From contig NW_027096060.1 of assembly GCF_040115645.1 (NCBI RefSeq), forward strand, positions 270,340-334,339: a stretch of DNA of 64,000 nt, written 5' to 3'. Every line of letters starts with the position of its first letter. The stretch's first letter is position 1. This stretch comes from Euwallacea fornicatus. Lineage: Eukaryota; Arthropoda; Insecta; Coleoptera; Curculionidae. The translations under genes were made by a program, and so were the position numbers. Below the pieces are notes generated by a model. That model was not told the origin of the DNA, ran no database searches, and saw nothing but the letters and a program-made list of their open reading frames with translations. Positions 23,464 through 38,235 of this stretch are shown one piece after another.

Positions 23464-26101
23464 TCAGCTCGACGAGATCTTTAAGATGATGGAAAACATT
23501 ATGGTTCTATCTTGTTGAGTTTCCAAGAAAAATAGTACTTCATGTGCTGAATCATGCAACTTGTGTGACTTTACACACTTTGAAAATTGATAACTTCGGC
23601 AAATCAACTCCAAATTTCTTAGCCAAAGACTCAAATTAATCAGCACGACGAGAACTTTAAGATGATGGAAAACATCATGGTTCTGTCTTGTTGAGTTTCC
23701 AACAAAAATAGTACTTTATGTGCTGAAACACTCAACTTATGTGACTTTACACACTTTGAAAATTGATAACTTCGGCAAATCAACTCCAAATTTCTTAGCC
23801 AAAGACTCAAATTAATCAGCTCGACGAGATCTTTAAGATGATGGAAAACATCATGGTTCTATCTTGTTGAGTTTCCAAGAAAAATAGTACTTCATGTGCT
23901 GAATCATGCAACTTGTGTGACTTTACACACTTTGAAAATTGATAACTTCGGCAAATCAACTCCAAATTTCTTAGCCAAAGACTCAAATTAATCAGCTCGA
24001 CGAGATCTTTAAGATGATGGAAACATCATGGTTCTATCTTGTTGAGTTTCCAAGAAAAATAGTACTTTATGTGCTGAAACACTCAACTTGTGTGACTTTA
24101 CACACTTTGAAAATTGATAACTTCGGCAAATCAACTCCAAATTTCTTAGCCAAAGACTCAAATTAATCAGCTCGACGAGATCTTTAAGATGATGCAAAAC
24201 ATCATGATTCTATCTTGTTGAGTTTCCAAGAAATATAGTACTTTATGTGCTGAAACACTCAACTTATGTTACTTTACACACTTTGAAGTTCGATAACTTC
24301 GGCAAATCAACTCCAAATTTCTTAGCCAAAGACTCAAATTAATCAGCTCGACGAGATCTTTAAGATGATGCAAAACATCATGGTTCTATCTTGTTGAGTT
24401 TCCATGAAAAATAGTACTTTATGTGCTGAAACACTCAACTTATGTGACTTTACACACTTTGAAGTTCGATAACTTCGGCAAATCAACTCCAAATTTGTTA
24501 GCCAAAGACTCAAATTAATCAGCTCGACGAGATCTTTAAGATGATGGAAAACATTATGGTTCTATCTTGTTGAGTTTCCAAGACAAATAGTACTTCATGT
24601 GCTGAATCATGCAACTTGTGTGCCTTTACACACTTTGAAAATTGATAACTTCGGCAAATCAACTCCAAATTTCTTAGCCAAACACTCAAATTAATCAGCT
24701 CGACGAGATCTTTAAGATGATGGAAATATCATGGTTCTATCTTGGTGAGTTTCCATGAAAAATAGTACTTTATGTGTTGAAACACTCAACTTATGTGACT
24801 TTACACACTTTGAAGTTCGACAACTTCGGCAAATCAACTCCAAATTTCTTAGCCAAAGACTCAAATTAATCAGCTCGACGAGATCTTTAAGATGATGGAA
24901 AACATCATGGTTCTATCTTGTTGAGTTTCCAAGAAAAATAGTACTTCATGTGCTGAATCATGCAACTTGTGTGACTTTACACACTTTGAAAATTGATAAC
25001 TTCGGCAAATCAACTCCAAATTTCTTAGCCAAAGACTCAAATTAATCAGCTCGACGAGATCTTTAAGATGATGCGAAACATCATGGTTCTATCTTGTTGA
25101 GTTTCCAAGAAAAATAGTACTTCATGTGCTGAAACACTCAACTTATGTGACTTTACACACTTTGAAGTTCGATAACTTCGGCAAATCAACTCCAAATTTC
25201 TTAGCCAAAGACTCAAATTAATCAGCTCGACGAGATCTTTAAGATGATGCAAAACATCATGGTTCTATCTTGTTGAGTTTCCATGAAAAATAGTACTTTA
25301 TGTGCTGAAACACTCAACTTATGTTACTTTACACACTTTGAAGTTCGATAACTTCGGCAAATCAACTCCAAATTTCTTAGCCAAAGACTCAAATTAATCA
25401 GCTCGACGAGATCTTTAAGATGATGCAAAACATCATGGTTCTATCTTGTTGAGTTTCCAAGAAAAATAGTACTTCATGTGCTGAATCATGCAACTTGTGT
25501 GACTTTACACACTTTGAAAATTGATAACTTCGGCAAATCAACTCCAAATTTCTTAGCCAAAGACTCAAATTAATCAGCTCGACGAGATCTTTAAGATGAT
25601 GCAAAACATCATGATTCTATCTTGTTGAGTTTCCAAGAAATATAGTACTTTATGTGCTGAAACACTCAACTTATGTTACTTTACACACTTTGAAGTTCGA
25701 TAACTTCGGCAAATCAACTCCAAATTTCTTAGCCAAAGACTCAAATTAATCAGCTCGACGAGATCTTTAAGATGATGCAAAACATCATGGTTCTATCTTT
25801 TTGAGTTTCCAAGAAAAATAGTACTTCATGTGCTGAATCATGCAACTTGTGTGACTTTACACACTTTGAAAATTGATAACTTCGGCAAATCAACTCCAAA
25901 TTTCTTAGCCAAAGACTCAAATTAATCAGCTCGACGAGATCTTTAAGATGATGCGAAACATCATGGTTCTATCTTGTTGAGTTTCCAAGAAAAATAGTAC
26001 TTCATGTGCTGAATCATGCAACTTGTGTGACTTTACACACTTTGAAAATTGATAACTTCGGCAAATCAACTCCAAATTTCTTAGCCAAAGACTCAAATTA
26101 A
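23464..26101 (+). repeat. Block II unit 2 (15 monomers)
   Basis: As unit 1 at +2,286 bp, but with two extra monomers near 25.25-25.6 kb (a CCATGAAAAAT/GTTACTTT unit and a GCAAAACATCATGG unit). A private change is GTTCGACAAC near 24816, where other copies read GTTCGATAAC. Confidence 0.75.
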
Positions 26102-29100
26102 TCAGCTCGACGAGATCTTTAAGATGATGGAAAACATTATGGTTCTATCTTGTTGAGTTTCCAAGAAAAATAGTACTTCATGTGCTGAATCATGCAACTT
26201 GTGTGACTTTACACACTTTGAAAATTGATAACTTCGGCAAATCAACTCCAAATTTCTTAGCCAAAGACTCAAATTAATCAGCACGACGAGAACTTTAAGA
26301 TGATGGAAAACATCATGGTTCTGTCTTGTTGAGTTTCCAACAAAAATAGTACTTTATGTGCTGAAACACTCAACTTATGTGACTTTACACACTTTGAAAA
26401 TTGATAACTTCGGCAAATCAACTCCAAATTTCTTAGCCAAAGACTCAAATTAATCAGCTCGACGAGATCTTTAAGATGATGGAAAACATCATGGTTCTAT
26501 CTTGTTGAGTTTCCAAGAAAAATAGTACTTCATGTGCTGAATCATGCAACTTGTGTGACTTTACACACTTTGAAAATTGATAACTTCGGCAAATCAACTC
26601 CAAATTTCTTAGCCAAAGACTCAAATTAATCAGCTCGACGAGATCTTTAAGATGATGGAAACATCATGGTTCTATCTTGTTGAGTTTCCAAGAAAAATAG
26701 TACTTTATGTGCTGAAACACTCAACTTGTGTGACTTTACACACTTTGAAAATTGATAACTTCGGCAAATCAACTCCAAATTTCTTAGCCAAAGACTCAAA
26801 TTAATCAGCTCGACGAGATCTTTAAGATGATGCAAAACATCATGATTCTATCTTGTTGAGTTTCCAAGAAATATAGTACTTTATGTGCTGAAACACTCAA
26901 CTTATGTTACTTTACACACTTTGAAGTTCGATAACTTCGGCAAATCAACTCCAAATTTCTTAGCCAAAGACTCAAATTAATCAGCTCGACGAGATCTTTA
27001 AGATGATGCAAAACATCATGGTTCTATCTTGTTGAGTTTCCATGAAAAATAGTACTTTATGTGCTGAAACACTCAACTTATGTGACTTTACACACTTTGA
27101 AGTTCGATAACTTCGGCAAATCAACTCCAAATTTGTTAGCCAAAGACTCAAATTAATCAGCTCGACGAGATCTTTAAGATGATGGAAAACATTATGGTTC
27201 TATCTTGTTGAGTTTCCAAGACAAATAGTACTTCATGTGCTGAATCATGCAACTTGTGTGCCTTTACACACTTTGAAAATTGATAACTTCGGCAAATCAA
27301 CTCCAAATTTCTTAGCCAAACACTCAAATTAATCAGCTCGACGAGATCTTTAAGATGATGGAAATATCATGGTTCTATCTTGGTGAGTTTCCATGAAAAA
27401 TAGTACTTTATGTGTTGAAACACTCAACTTATGTGACTTTACACACTTTGAAGTTCGATAACTTCGGCAAATCAACTCCAAATTTCTTAGCCAAAGACTC
27501 AAATTAATCAGCTCGACGAGATCTTTAAGATGATGGAAAACATCATGGTTCTATCTTGTTGAGTTTCCAAGAAAAATAGTACTTCATGTGCTGAATCATG
27601 CAACTTGTGTGACTTTACACACTTTGAAAATTGATAACTTCGGCAAATCAACTCCAAATTTCTTAGCCAAAGACTCAAATTAATCAGCTCGACGAGATCT
27701 TTAAGATGATGCGAAACATCATGGTTCTATCTTGTTGAGTTTCCAAGAAAAATAGTACTTCATGTGCTGAAACACTCAACTTATGTGACTTTACACACTT
27801 TGAAGTTCGATAACTTCGGCAAATCAACTCCAAATTTCTTAGCCAAAGACTCAAATTAATCAGCTCGACGAGATCTTTAAGATGATGCAAAACATCATGG
27901 TTCTATCTTGTTGAGTTTCCATGAAAAATAGTACTTTATGTGCTGAAACACTCAACTTATGTTACTTTACACACTTTGAAGTTCGATAACTTCGGCAAAT
28001 CAACTCCAAATTTCTTAGCCAAAGACTCAAATTAATCAGCTCGACGAGATCTTTAAGATGATGCAAAACATCATGGTTCTATCTTGTTGAGTTTCCAAGA
28101 AAAATAGTACTTCATGTGCTGAATCATGCAACTTGTGTGACTTTACACACTTTGAAAATTGATAACTTCGGCAAATCAACTCCAAATTTCTTAGCCAAAG
28201 ACTCAAATTAATCAGCTCGACGAGATCTTTAAGATGATGCAAAACATCATGATTCTATCTTGTTGAGTTTCCAAGAAATATAGTACTTTATGTGCTGAAA
28301 CACTCAACTTATGTTACTTTACACACTTTGAAGTTCGATAACTTCGGCAAATCAACTCCAAATTTCTTAGCCAAAGACTCAAATTAATCAGCTCGACGAG
28401 ATCTTTAAGATGATGCAAAACATCATGGTTCTATCTTTTTGAGTTTCCAAGAAAAATAGTACTTCATGTGCTGAATCATGCAACTTGTGTGACTTTACAC
28501 ACTTTGAAAATTGATAACTTCGGCAAATCAACTCCAAATTTCTTAGCCAAAGACTCAAATTAATCAGCTCGACGAGATCTTTAAGATGATGCAAAACATC
28601 ATGGTTCTATCTTGTTGAGTTTCCATGAAAAATAGTACTTTATGTGCTGAAACACTCAACTTATGTTACTTTACACACTTTGAAGTTCGATAACTTCGGC
28701 AAATCAACTCCAAATTTCTTAGCCAAAGACTCAAATTAATCAGCTCGACGAGATCTTTAAGATGATGCAAAACATCATGATTCTATCTTGTTGAGTTTCC
28801 AAGAAATATAGTACTTTATGTGCTGAAACACTCAACTTATGTTACTTTACACACTTTGAAGTTCGATAACTTCGGCAAATCAACTCCAAATTTCTTAGCC
28901 AAAGACTCAAATTAATCAGCTCGACGAGATCTTTAAGATGATGCAAAACATCATGGTTCTATCTTTTTGAGTTTCCAAGAAAAATAGTACTTCATGTGCT
29001 GAATCATGCAACTTGTGTGACTTTACACACTTTGAAAATTGATAACTTCGGCAAATCAACTCCAAATTTCTTAGCCAAAGACTCAAATTAATCAGCTCGA

Positions 29101-30000
29101 CGAGATCTTTAAGATGATGCGAAACATCATGGTTCTATCTTGTTGAGTTTCCAAGAAAAATAGTACTTCATGTGCTGAATCATGCAACTTGTGTGACTTT
29201 ACACACTTTGAAAATTGATAACTTCGGCAAATCAACTCCAAATTTCTTAGCCAAAGACTCAAATTAATCAGCTCGACGAGATCTTTAAGATGATGGAAAA
29301 CATTATGGTTCTATCTTGTTGAGTTTCCAAGAAAAATAGTACTTCATGTGCTGAATCATGCAACTTGTGTGACTTTACACACTTTGAAAATTGATAACTT
29401 CGGCAAATCAACTCCAAATTTCGTAGCCAAAGACTCAAATTAATCAGCACGACGAGAACTTTAAGATGATGGAAAACATCATGGTTCTGTCTTGTTGAGT
29501 TTCCAACAAAAATAGTACTTTATGTGCTGAAACACTCAACTTATGTGACTTTACACACTTTGAAAATTGATAACTTCGGCAAATCAACTCCAAATTTCTT
29601 AGCCAAAGACTCAAATTAATCAGCTCGACGAGATCTTTAAGATGATGGAAAACATCATGGTTCTATCTTGTTGAGTTTCCAAGAAAAATAGTACTTCATG
29701 TGCTGAATCATGCAACTTGTGTGACTTTACACACTTTGAAAATTGATAACTTCGGCAAATCAACTCCAAATTTCTTAGCCAAAGACTCAAATTAATCAGC
29801 TCGACGAGATCTTTAAGATGATGGAAACATCATGGTTCTATCTTGTTGAGTTTCCAAGAAAAATAGTACTTTATGTGCTGAAACACTCAACTTGTGTGAC
29901 TTTACACACTTTGAAAATTGATAACTTCGGCAAATCAACTCCAAATTTCTTAGCCAAAGACTCAAATTAATCAGCTCGACGAGATCTTTAAGATGATGCA
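25780..30000 (+). repeat. 4,221 bp direct tandem duplication, copy 1
   Basis: From the CTATCTTTTT monomer near 25795 to about 30000, all markers recur exactly 4,221 bp downstream, including the rare TTTCGTAGCC (29421 and 33642) and CTATCTTTTT (28433 and 32654). This copy holds block II unit 3 plus the shortened six-monomer unit at 29268-30322. The left limit is where the preceding monomers differ (AAGAAATATAG before 25780, a short GGAAAC monomer before 30001). Confidence 0.85.
26102..29267 (+). repeat. Block II unit 3 (18 monomers)
   Basis: As unit 2 at +2,638 bp through the CTATCTTTTT monomer near 28433, followed by a further three-monomer insertion that repeats the CCATGAAAAAT, AAGAAATATAG and CTATCTTTTT monomers (28590-29010). 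The step from 13 to 15 to 18 monomers looks like successive internal duplication. Confidence 0.75.
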
Positions 30001-33000
30001 AAACATCATGGTTCTATCTTTTTGAGTTTCCAAGAAAAATAGTACTTCATGTGCTGAATCATGCAACTTGTGTGACTTTACACACTTTGAAAATTGATAA
30101 CTTCGGCAAATCAACTCCAAATTTCTTAGCCAAAGACTCAAATTAATCAGCTCGACGAGATCTTTAAGATGATGCGAAACATCATGGTTCTATCTTGTTG
30201 AGTTTCCAAGAAAAATAGTACTTCATGTGCTGAATCATGCAACTTGTGTGACTTTACACACTTTGAAAATTGATAACTTCGGCAAATCAACTCCAAATTT
30301 CTTAGCCAAAGACTCAAATTAATCAGCTCGACGAGATCTTTAAGATGATGGAAAACATTATGGTTCTATCTTGTTGAGTTTCCAAGAAAAATAGTACTTC
30401 ATGTGCTGAATCATGCAACTTGTGTGACTTTACACACTTTGAAAATTGATAACTTCGGCAAATCAACTCCAAATTTCTTAGCCAAAGACTCAAATTAATC
30501 AGCACGACGAGAACTTTAAGATGATGGAAAACATCATGGTTCTGTCTTGTTGAGTTTCCAACAAAAATAGTACTTTATGTGCTGAAACACTCAACTTATG
30601 TGACTTTACACACTTTGAAAATTGATAACTTCGGCAAATCAACTCCAAATTTCTTAGCCAAAGACTCAAATTAATCAGCTCGACGAGATCTTTAAGATGA
30701 TGGAAAACATCATGGTTCTATCTTGTTGAGTTTCCAAGAAAAATAGTACTTCATGTGCTGAATCATGCAACTTGTGTGACTTTACACACTTTGAAAATTG
30801 ATAACTTCGGCAAATCAACTCCAAATTTCTTAGCCAAAGACTCAAATTAATCAGCTCGACGAGATCTTTAAGATGATGGAAACATCATGGTTCTATCTTG
30901 TTGAGTTTCCAAGAAAAATAGTACTTTATGTGCTGAAACACTCAACTTGTGTGACTTTACACACTTTGAAAATTGATAACTTCGGCAAATCAACTCCAAA
31001 TTTCTTAGCCAAAGACTCAAATTAATCAGCTCGACGAGATCTTTAAGATGATGCAAAACATCATGATTCTATCTTGTTGAGTTTCCAAGAAATATAGTAC
31101 TTTATGTGCTGAAACACTCAACTTATGTTACTTTACACACTTTGAAGTTCGATAACTTCGGCAAATCAACTCCAAATTTCTTAGCCAAAGACTCAAATTA
31201 ATCAGCTCGACGAGATCTTTAAGATGATGCAAAACATCATGGTTCTATCTTGTTGAGTTTCCATGAAAAATAGTACTTTATGTGCTGAAACACTCAACTT
31301 ATGTGACTTTACACACTTTGAAGTTCGATAACTTCGGCAAATCAACTCCAAATTTGTTAGCCAAAGACTCAAATTAATCAGCTCGACGAGATCTTTAAGA
31401 TGATGGAAAACATTATGGTTCTATCTTGTTGAGTTTCCAAGACAAATAGTACTTCATGTGCTGAATCATGCAACTTGTGTGCCTTTACACACTTTGAAAA
31501 TTGATAACTTCGGCAAATCAACTCCAAATTTCTTAGCCAAACACTCAAATTAATCAGCTCGACGAGATCTTTAAGATGATGGAAATATCATGGTTCTATC
31601 TTGGTGAGTTTCCATGAAAAATAGTACTTTATGTGTTGAAACACTCAACTTATGTGACTTTACACACTTTGAAGTTCGATAACTTCGGCAAATCAACTCC
31701 AAATTTCTTAGCCAAAGACTCAAATTAATCAGCTCGACGAGATCTTTAAGATGATGGAAAACATCATGGTTCTATCTTGTTGAGTTTCCAAGAAAAATAG
31801 TACTTCATGTGCTGAATCATGCAACTTGTGTGACTTTACACACTTTGAAAATTGATAACTTCGGCAAATCAACTCCAAATTTCTTAGCCAAAGACTCAAA
31901 TTAATCAGCTCGACGAGATCTTTAAGATGATGCGAAACATCATGGTTCTATCTTGTTGAGTTTCCAAGAAAAATAGTACTTCATGTGCTGAAACACTCAA
32001 CTTATGTGACTTTACACACTTTGAAGTTCGATAACTTCGGCAAATCAACTCCAAATTTCTTAGCCAAAGACTCAAATTAATCAGCTCGACGAGATCTTTA
32101 AGATGATGCAAAACATCATGGTTCTATCTTGTTGAGTTTCCATGAAAAATAGTACTTTATGTGCTGAAACACTCAACTTATGTTACTTTACACACTTTGA
32201 AGTTCGATAACTTCGGCAAATCAACTCCAAATTTCTTAGCCAAAGACTCAAATTAATCAGCTCGACGAGATCTTTAAGATGATGCAAAACATCATGGTTC
32301 TATCTTGTTGAGTTTCCAAGAAAAATAGTACTTCATGTGCTGAATCATGCAACTTGTGTGACTTTACACACTTTGAAAATTGATAACTTCGGCAAATCAA
32401 CTCCAAATTTCTTAGCCAAAGACTCAAATTAATCAGCTCGACGAGATCTTTAAGATGATGCAAAACATCATGATTCTATCTTGTTGAGTTTCCAAGAAAT
32501 ATAGTACTTTATGTGCTGAAACACTCAACTTATGTTACTTTACACACTTTGAAGTTCGATAACTTCGGCAAATCAACTCCAAATTTCTTAGCCAAAGACT
32601 CAAATTAATCAGCTCGACGAGATCTTTAAGATGATGCAAAACATCATGGTTCTATCTTTTTGAGTTTCCAAGAAAAATAGTACTTCATGTGCTGAATCAT
32701 GCAACTTGTGTGACTTTACACACTTTGAAAATTGATAACTTCGGCAAATCAACTCCAAATTTCTTAGCCAAAGACTCAAATTAATCAGCTCGACGAGATC
32801 TTTAAGATGATGCAAAACATCATGGTTCTATCTTGTTGAGTTTCCATGAAAAATAGTACTTTATGTGCTGAAACACTCAACTTATGTTACTTTACACACT
32901 TTGAAGTTCGATAACTTCGGCAAATCAACTCCAAATTTCTTAGCCAAAGACTCAAATTAATCAGCTCGACGAGATCTTTAAGATGATGCAAAACATCATG

Positions 33001-34221
33001 ATTCTATCTTGTTGAGTTTCCAAGAAATATAGTACTTTATGTGCTGAAACACTCAACTTATGTTACTTTACACACTTTGAAGTTCGATAACTTCGGCAAA
33101 TCAACTCCAAATTTCTTAGCCAAAGACTCAAATTAATCAGCTCGACGAGATCTTTAAGATGATGCAAAACATCATGGTTCTATCTTTTTGAGTTTCCAAG
33201 AAAAATAGTACTTCATGTGCTGAATCATGCAACTTGTGTGACTTTACACACTTTGAAAATTGATAACTTCGGCAAATCAACTCCAAATTTCTTAGCCAAA
33301 GACTCAAATTAATCAGCTCGACGAGATCTTTAAGATGATGCGAAACATCATGGTTCTATCTTGTTGAGTTTCCAAGAAAAATAGTACTTCATGTGCTGAA
33401 TCATGCAACTTGTGTGACTTTACACACTTTGAAAATTGATAACTTCGGCAAATCAACTCCAAATTTCTTAGCCAAAGACTCAAATTAATCAGCTCGACGA
33501 GATCTTTAAGATGATGGAAAACATTATGGTTCTATCTTGTTGAGTTTCCAAGAAAAATAGTACTTCATGTGCTGAATCATGCAACTTGTGTGACTTTACA
33601 CACTTTGAAAATTGATAACTTCGGCAAATCAACTCCAAATTTCGTAGCCAAAGACTCAAATTAATCAGCACGACGAGAACTTTAAGATGATGGAAAACAT
33701 CATGGTTCTGTCTTGTTGAGTTTCCAACAAAAATAGTACTTTATGTGCTGAAACACTCAACTTATGTGACTTTACACACTTTGAAAATTGATAACTTCGG
33801 CAAATCAACTCCAAATTTCTTAGCCAAAGACTCAAATTAATCAGCTCGACGAGATCTTTAAGATGATGGAAAACATCATGGTTCTATCTTGTTGAGTTTC
33901 CAAGAAAAATAGTACTTCATGTGCTGAATCATGCAACTTGTGTGACTTTACACACTTTGAAAATTGATAACTTCGGCAAATCAACTCCAAATTTCTTAGC
34001 CAAAGACTCAAATTAATCAGCTCGACGAGATCTTTAAGATGATGGAAACATCATGGTTCTATCTTGTTGAGTTTCCAAGAAAAATAGTACTTTATGTGCT
34101 GAAACACTCAACTTGTGTGACTTTACACACTTTGAAAATTGATAACTTCGGCAAATCAACTCCAAATTTCTTAGCCAAAGACTCAAATTAATCAGCTCGA
34201 CGAGATCTTTAAGATGATGCA
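30001..34221 (+). repeat. 4,221 bp direct tandem duplication, copy 2
   Basis: Begins directly where copy 1 ends and I saw no difference from it at the marker positions compared. After 34221 the sequence no longer follows copy 1 but continues as the normal block II series (matching 31056 onward at +3,166 bp). The near identity means either a very recent unequal exchange or an assembly duplication. Confidence 0.85.
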
Positions 34222-34991
34222 AAACATCATGATTCTATCTTGTTGAGTTTCCAAGAAATATAGTACTTTATGTGCTGAAACACTCAACTTATGTTACTTT
34301 ACACACTTTGAAGTTCGATAACTTCGGCAAATCAACTCCAAATTTCTTAGCCAAAGACTCAAATTAATCAGCTCGACGAGATCTTTAAGATGATGCAAAA
34401 CATCATGGTTCTATCTTGTTGAGTTTCCATGAAAAATAGTACTTTATGTGCTGAAACACTCAACTTATGTGACTTTACACACTTTGAAGTTCGATAACTT
34501 CGGCAAATCAACTCCAAATTTGTTAGCCAAAGACTCAAATTAATCAGCTCGACGAGATCTTTAAGATGATGGAAAACATTATGGTTCTATCTTGTTGAGT
34601 TTCCAAGACAAATAGTACTTCATGTGCTGAATCATGCAACTTGTGTGCCTTTACACATTTTGAAAATTGATAACTTCGGCAAATCAACTCCAAATTTCTT
34701 AGCCAAACACTCAAATTAATCAGCTCGACGAGATCTTTAAGATGATGGAAATATCATGGTTCTATCTTGGTGAGTTTCCATGAAAAATAGTACTTTATGT
34801 GTTGAAACACTCAACTTATGTGACTTTACACACTTTGAAGTTCGATAACTTCGGCAAATCAACTCCAAATTTCTTAGCCAAAGACTCAAATTAATCAGCT
34901 CGACGAGATCTTTAAGATGATGCGAAACATCATGGTTCTATCTTGTTGAGTTTCCAAGAAAAATAGTACTTCATGTGCTGAATAATGCAAC

Positions 34992-36507
34992 TTATGTTAC
35001 TTTACACACTTTGAAGTTCGATAACTTCGGCAAATCAACTCCAAATTTCTTAGCCAAAGACTCAAATTAATCAGCTCGACGAGATCTTTAAGATGATGCA
35101 AAACATCATGGTTCTATCTTGTTGAGTTTCCATGAAAAATAGTACTTTATGTGCTGAAACACTCAACTTATGTGACTTTACACACTTTGAAGTTCGATAA
35201 CTTCGGCAAATCAACTCCAAATTTCTTAGCCAAACACTCAAATTAATCAGCTCGACGAGATCTTTAAGATGATGCGAAACATCATGGTTCTATCTTGTTG
35301 AGTTTCCAAGAAAAATAGTACTTCATGTGCTGAATCATGCAACTTGTGTGACTTTACACACTTTGAAAATTGATAACTTCGGCAAATCAACTCCAAATTT
35401 CTTTGCCAAAGACTCAAATTAATCAGCTCGACGAGATCTTTAAGATGATGGAAAACATTATGGTTCTATCTTGTTGAGTTTCCAAGAAAAATAGTACTTC
35501 ATGTGCTGAATCATGCAACTTGTGTGATTTTACACACTTTGAAGTTCGATAACTTCGGCAAATCGACTCCAAATTTCTTAGCCAAACACTCAAATTAATC
35601 AGCTCGACGAGATCTTTAAGATGATGGAAACATCATGGTTCTATCTTGGTGAGTTTCCATGAAAAATAGTACTTTATGTGTTGAAACACTCAACTTATGT
35701 GACTTTACACACTTTGAAAATTGATAACTTCGGCAAATCAACTCCAAATTTCTTTGCCAAAGACTCAAATTAATCAGCTCGACGAGATCTTTAAGATGAT
35801 GGAAAACATTATGGTTCTATCTTGTTGAGTTTCCAAGAAAAATAGTACTTTATGTGCTGAAACACTCAACTTGTGTGACTTTACACACTTTGAGAATTGA
35901 TAACTTCGGCAAATCAACTCCAAATTTCTTTGCCGAAGACTCAAATTAATCAGCTCGACGAGATCTTTAAGATGATGGAAACATCATGGTTCTATCTTGT
36001 TGAGATTCCAAGAAAAATAGTACTTCATGTGCTGAATCATGCAACTTGTGTGATTTTACACACTTTGAAGTTCGATAACTTCGGCAAATCGACTCCAAAT
36101 TTCTTAGCCAAACATTCAAATTAATCAGCTCGACGAGATCTTTAAGATGATGGAAATATCATGGTTCTATCTTGGTGAGTTTCCATGAAAAATAGTACTT
36201 TATGTGTTGAAACACTCAACTTATGTGACTTTACACACTTTGAAGTTCGATAACTTCGGCAAATCAACTCCAAATTTCTTAGCCAAAGACTCAAATTAAT
36301 CAGCTCGACGAGATCTTTAAGATGATGCGAAACATCATGGTTCTATCTTGTTGAGTTTCCAAGAAAAATAGTACTTCATGTGCTGAATCATGCAACTTGT
36401 GTGACTTTACACACTTTGAAAATTGATAACTTCGGCAAATCAACTCCAAATTTCTTAGCCAAAGACTCAAATTAATCAGCTCGACGAGATCTTTAAGATG
36501 ATGCAAA
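34992..36507 (+). repeat. Segment copied 19.3 kb away, copy 2
   Basis: Matches 15650-17165 in block I but lies inside block II, between the marker units at 33666 and 38413. It interrupts the block II higher-order pattern and accounts for the long 4,747 bp marker interval there. A long-distance exchange or conversion is the simplest reading. Confidence 0.72.
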
Positions 36508-37560
36508 ACATCATGGTTCTATCTTGTTGAGTTTCCATGAAAAATAGTACTTTATGTGCTGAAACACTCAACTTATGTGACTTTACACACTTTGAAGTTC
36601 GATAACTTCGGCAAATCAACTCCAAATTTCTTAGCCAAAGACTCAAATTAATCAGCTCGACGAGATCTTTAAGATGATGCGAAACATCATGGTTCTATCT
36701 TGTTGAGTTTCCAAGAAAAATAGTACTTCATGTGCTGAATCATGCAACTTGTGTGACTTTACACACTTTGAAAATTGATAACTTCGGCAAATCAACTCCA
36801 AATTTCTTAGCCAAAGACTCAAATTAATCAGCTCGACGAGATCTTTAAGATGATGCGAAACATCATGGTTCTATCTTGTTGAGTTTCCAAGAAAAATAGT
36901 ACTTCATGTGCTGAATCATGCAACTTGTGTGACTTTACACACTTTGAAAATTGATAACTTCGGCAAATCAACTCCAAATTTCTTAGCCAAAGACTCAAAT
37001 TAATCAGCTCGACGAGATCTTTAAGATGATGCAAAACATCATGGTTCTATCTTGTTGAGTTTCCATGAAAAATAGTACTTTATGTGCTGAAACACTCAAC
37101 TTATGTGACTTTACACACTTTGAAGTTCGATAACTTCGGCAAATCAACTCCAAATTTCTTAGCCAAAGACTCAAATTAATCAGCTCGACGAGATCTTTAA
37201 GATGATGCGAAACATCATGGTTCTATCTTGTTGAGTTTCCAAGAAAAATAGTACTTCATGTGCTGAATCATGCAACTTGTGTGACTTTACACACTTTGAA
37301 AATTGATAACTTCGGCAAATCAACTCCAAATTTCTTAGCCAAAGACTCAAATTAATCAGCTCGACGAGATCTTTAAGATGATGCGAAACATCATGGTTCT
37401 ATCTTGTTGAGTTTCCAAGAAAAATAGTACTTCATGTGCTGAATCATGCAACTTGTGTGACTTTACACACTTTGAAAATTGATAACTTCGGCAAATCAAC
37501 TCCAAATTTCTTAGCCAAAGACTCAAATTAATCAGCTCGACGAGATCTTTAAGATGATGC
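36501..37560 (+). repeat. Trimeric (528 bp) sub-repeat
   Basis: The order GCAAAAC/CCATGAAAAAT, GCGAAAC, GCGAAAC repeats with a period of 528 bp (three monomers) at 36501 and 37029, preceded and followed by related units. The same trimer order is present at about 20675-21200 and 41070-41570, so this is a recurrent local higher-order form. Confidence 0.65.
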
Positions 37561-38235
37561 AAAACATCAGTATTCTATCTTGTTGAGTTTCCAAGAAAAA
37601 TAGTACTTCATGTGCTGAATCATGCAACTTGTGTGATTTTACACATTTTGAAAATTGATAACTTCGGCAAATCAACTCCAAATTTGTTAGCCAAAGACTC
37701 AAATTAATCAGCTCGACGAGATCTTTAAGATGATGCAAAACATCATGGTTCTATCTTGTTGAGTTTCCATGAAAAATAGTACTTTATGTGCTGAAACACT
37801 CAACTTATGTGACTTTACACACTTTGAAGTTCGATAACTTCGGCAAATCAACTCCAAATTTGTTAGCCAAAGACTCAAATTAATCAGCTCGACGAGATCT
37901 TTAAGATGATGGAAAACATCATGGTTCTATCTTGTTGAGTTTCCAAGAAAAATAGTACTTTATGTGCTGAAACACTCAACTTATGTGACTTTACACACTT
38001 TGAAAATTGATAACTTCGGCAAATCAACTCCAAATTTCTTAGCCAAAGACTCAAATTAATCAGCTCGACGAGATCTTTAAGATGATGCGAAACATCATGG
38101 TTCTATCTTGTTGAGTTTCCAAGAAAAATAGTACTTCATGTGCTGAATCATGCAACTTGTGTGACTTTACACACATTGAAAATTGATAACTTCGGCAAAT
38201 CAACTCCAAATTTCTTAGCCAAAGACTCAAATTAA

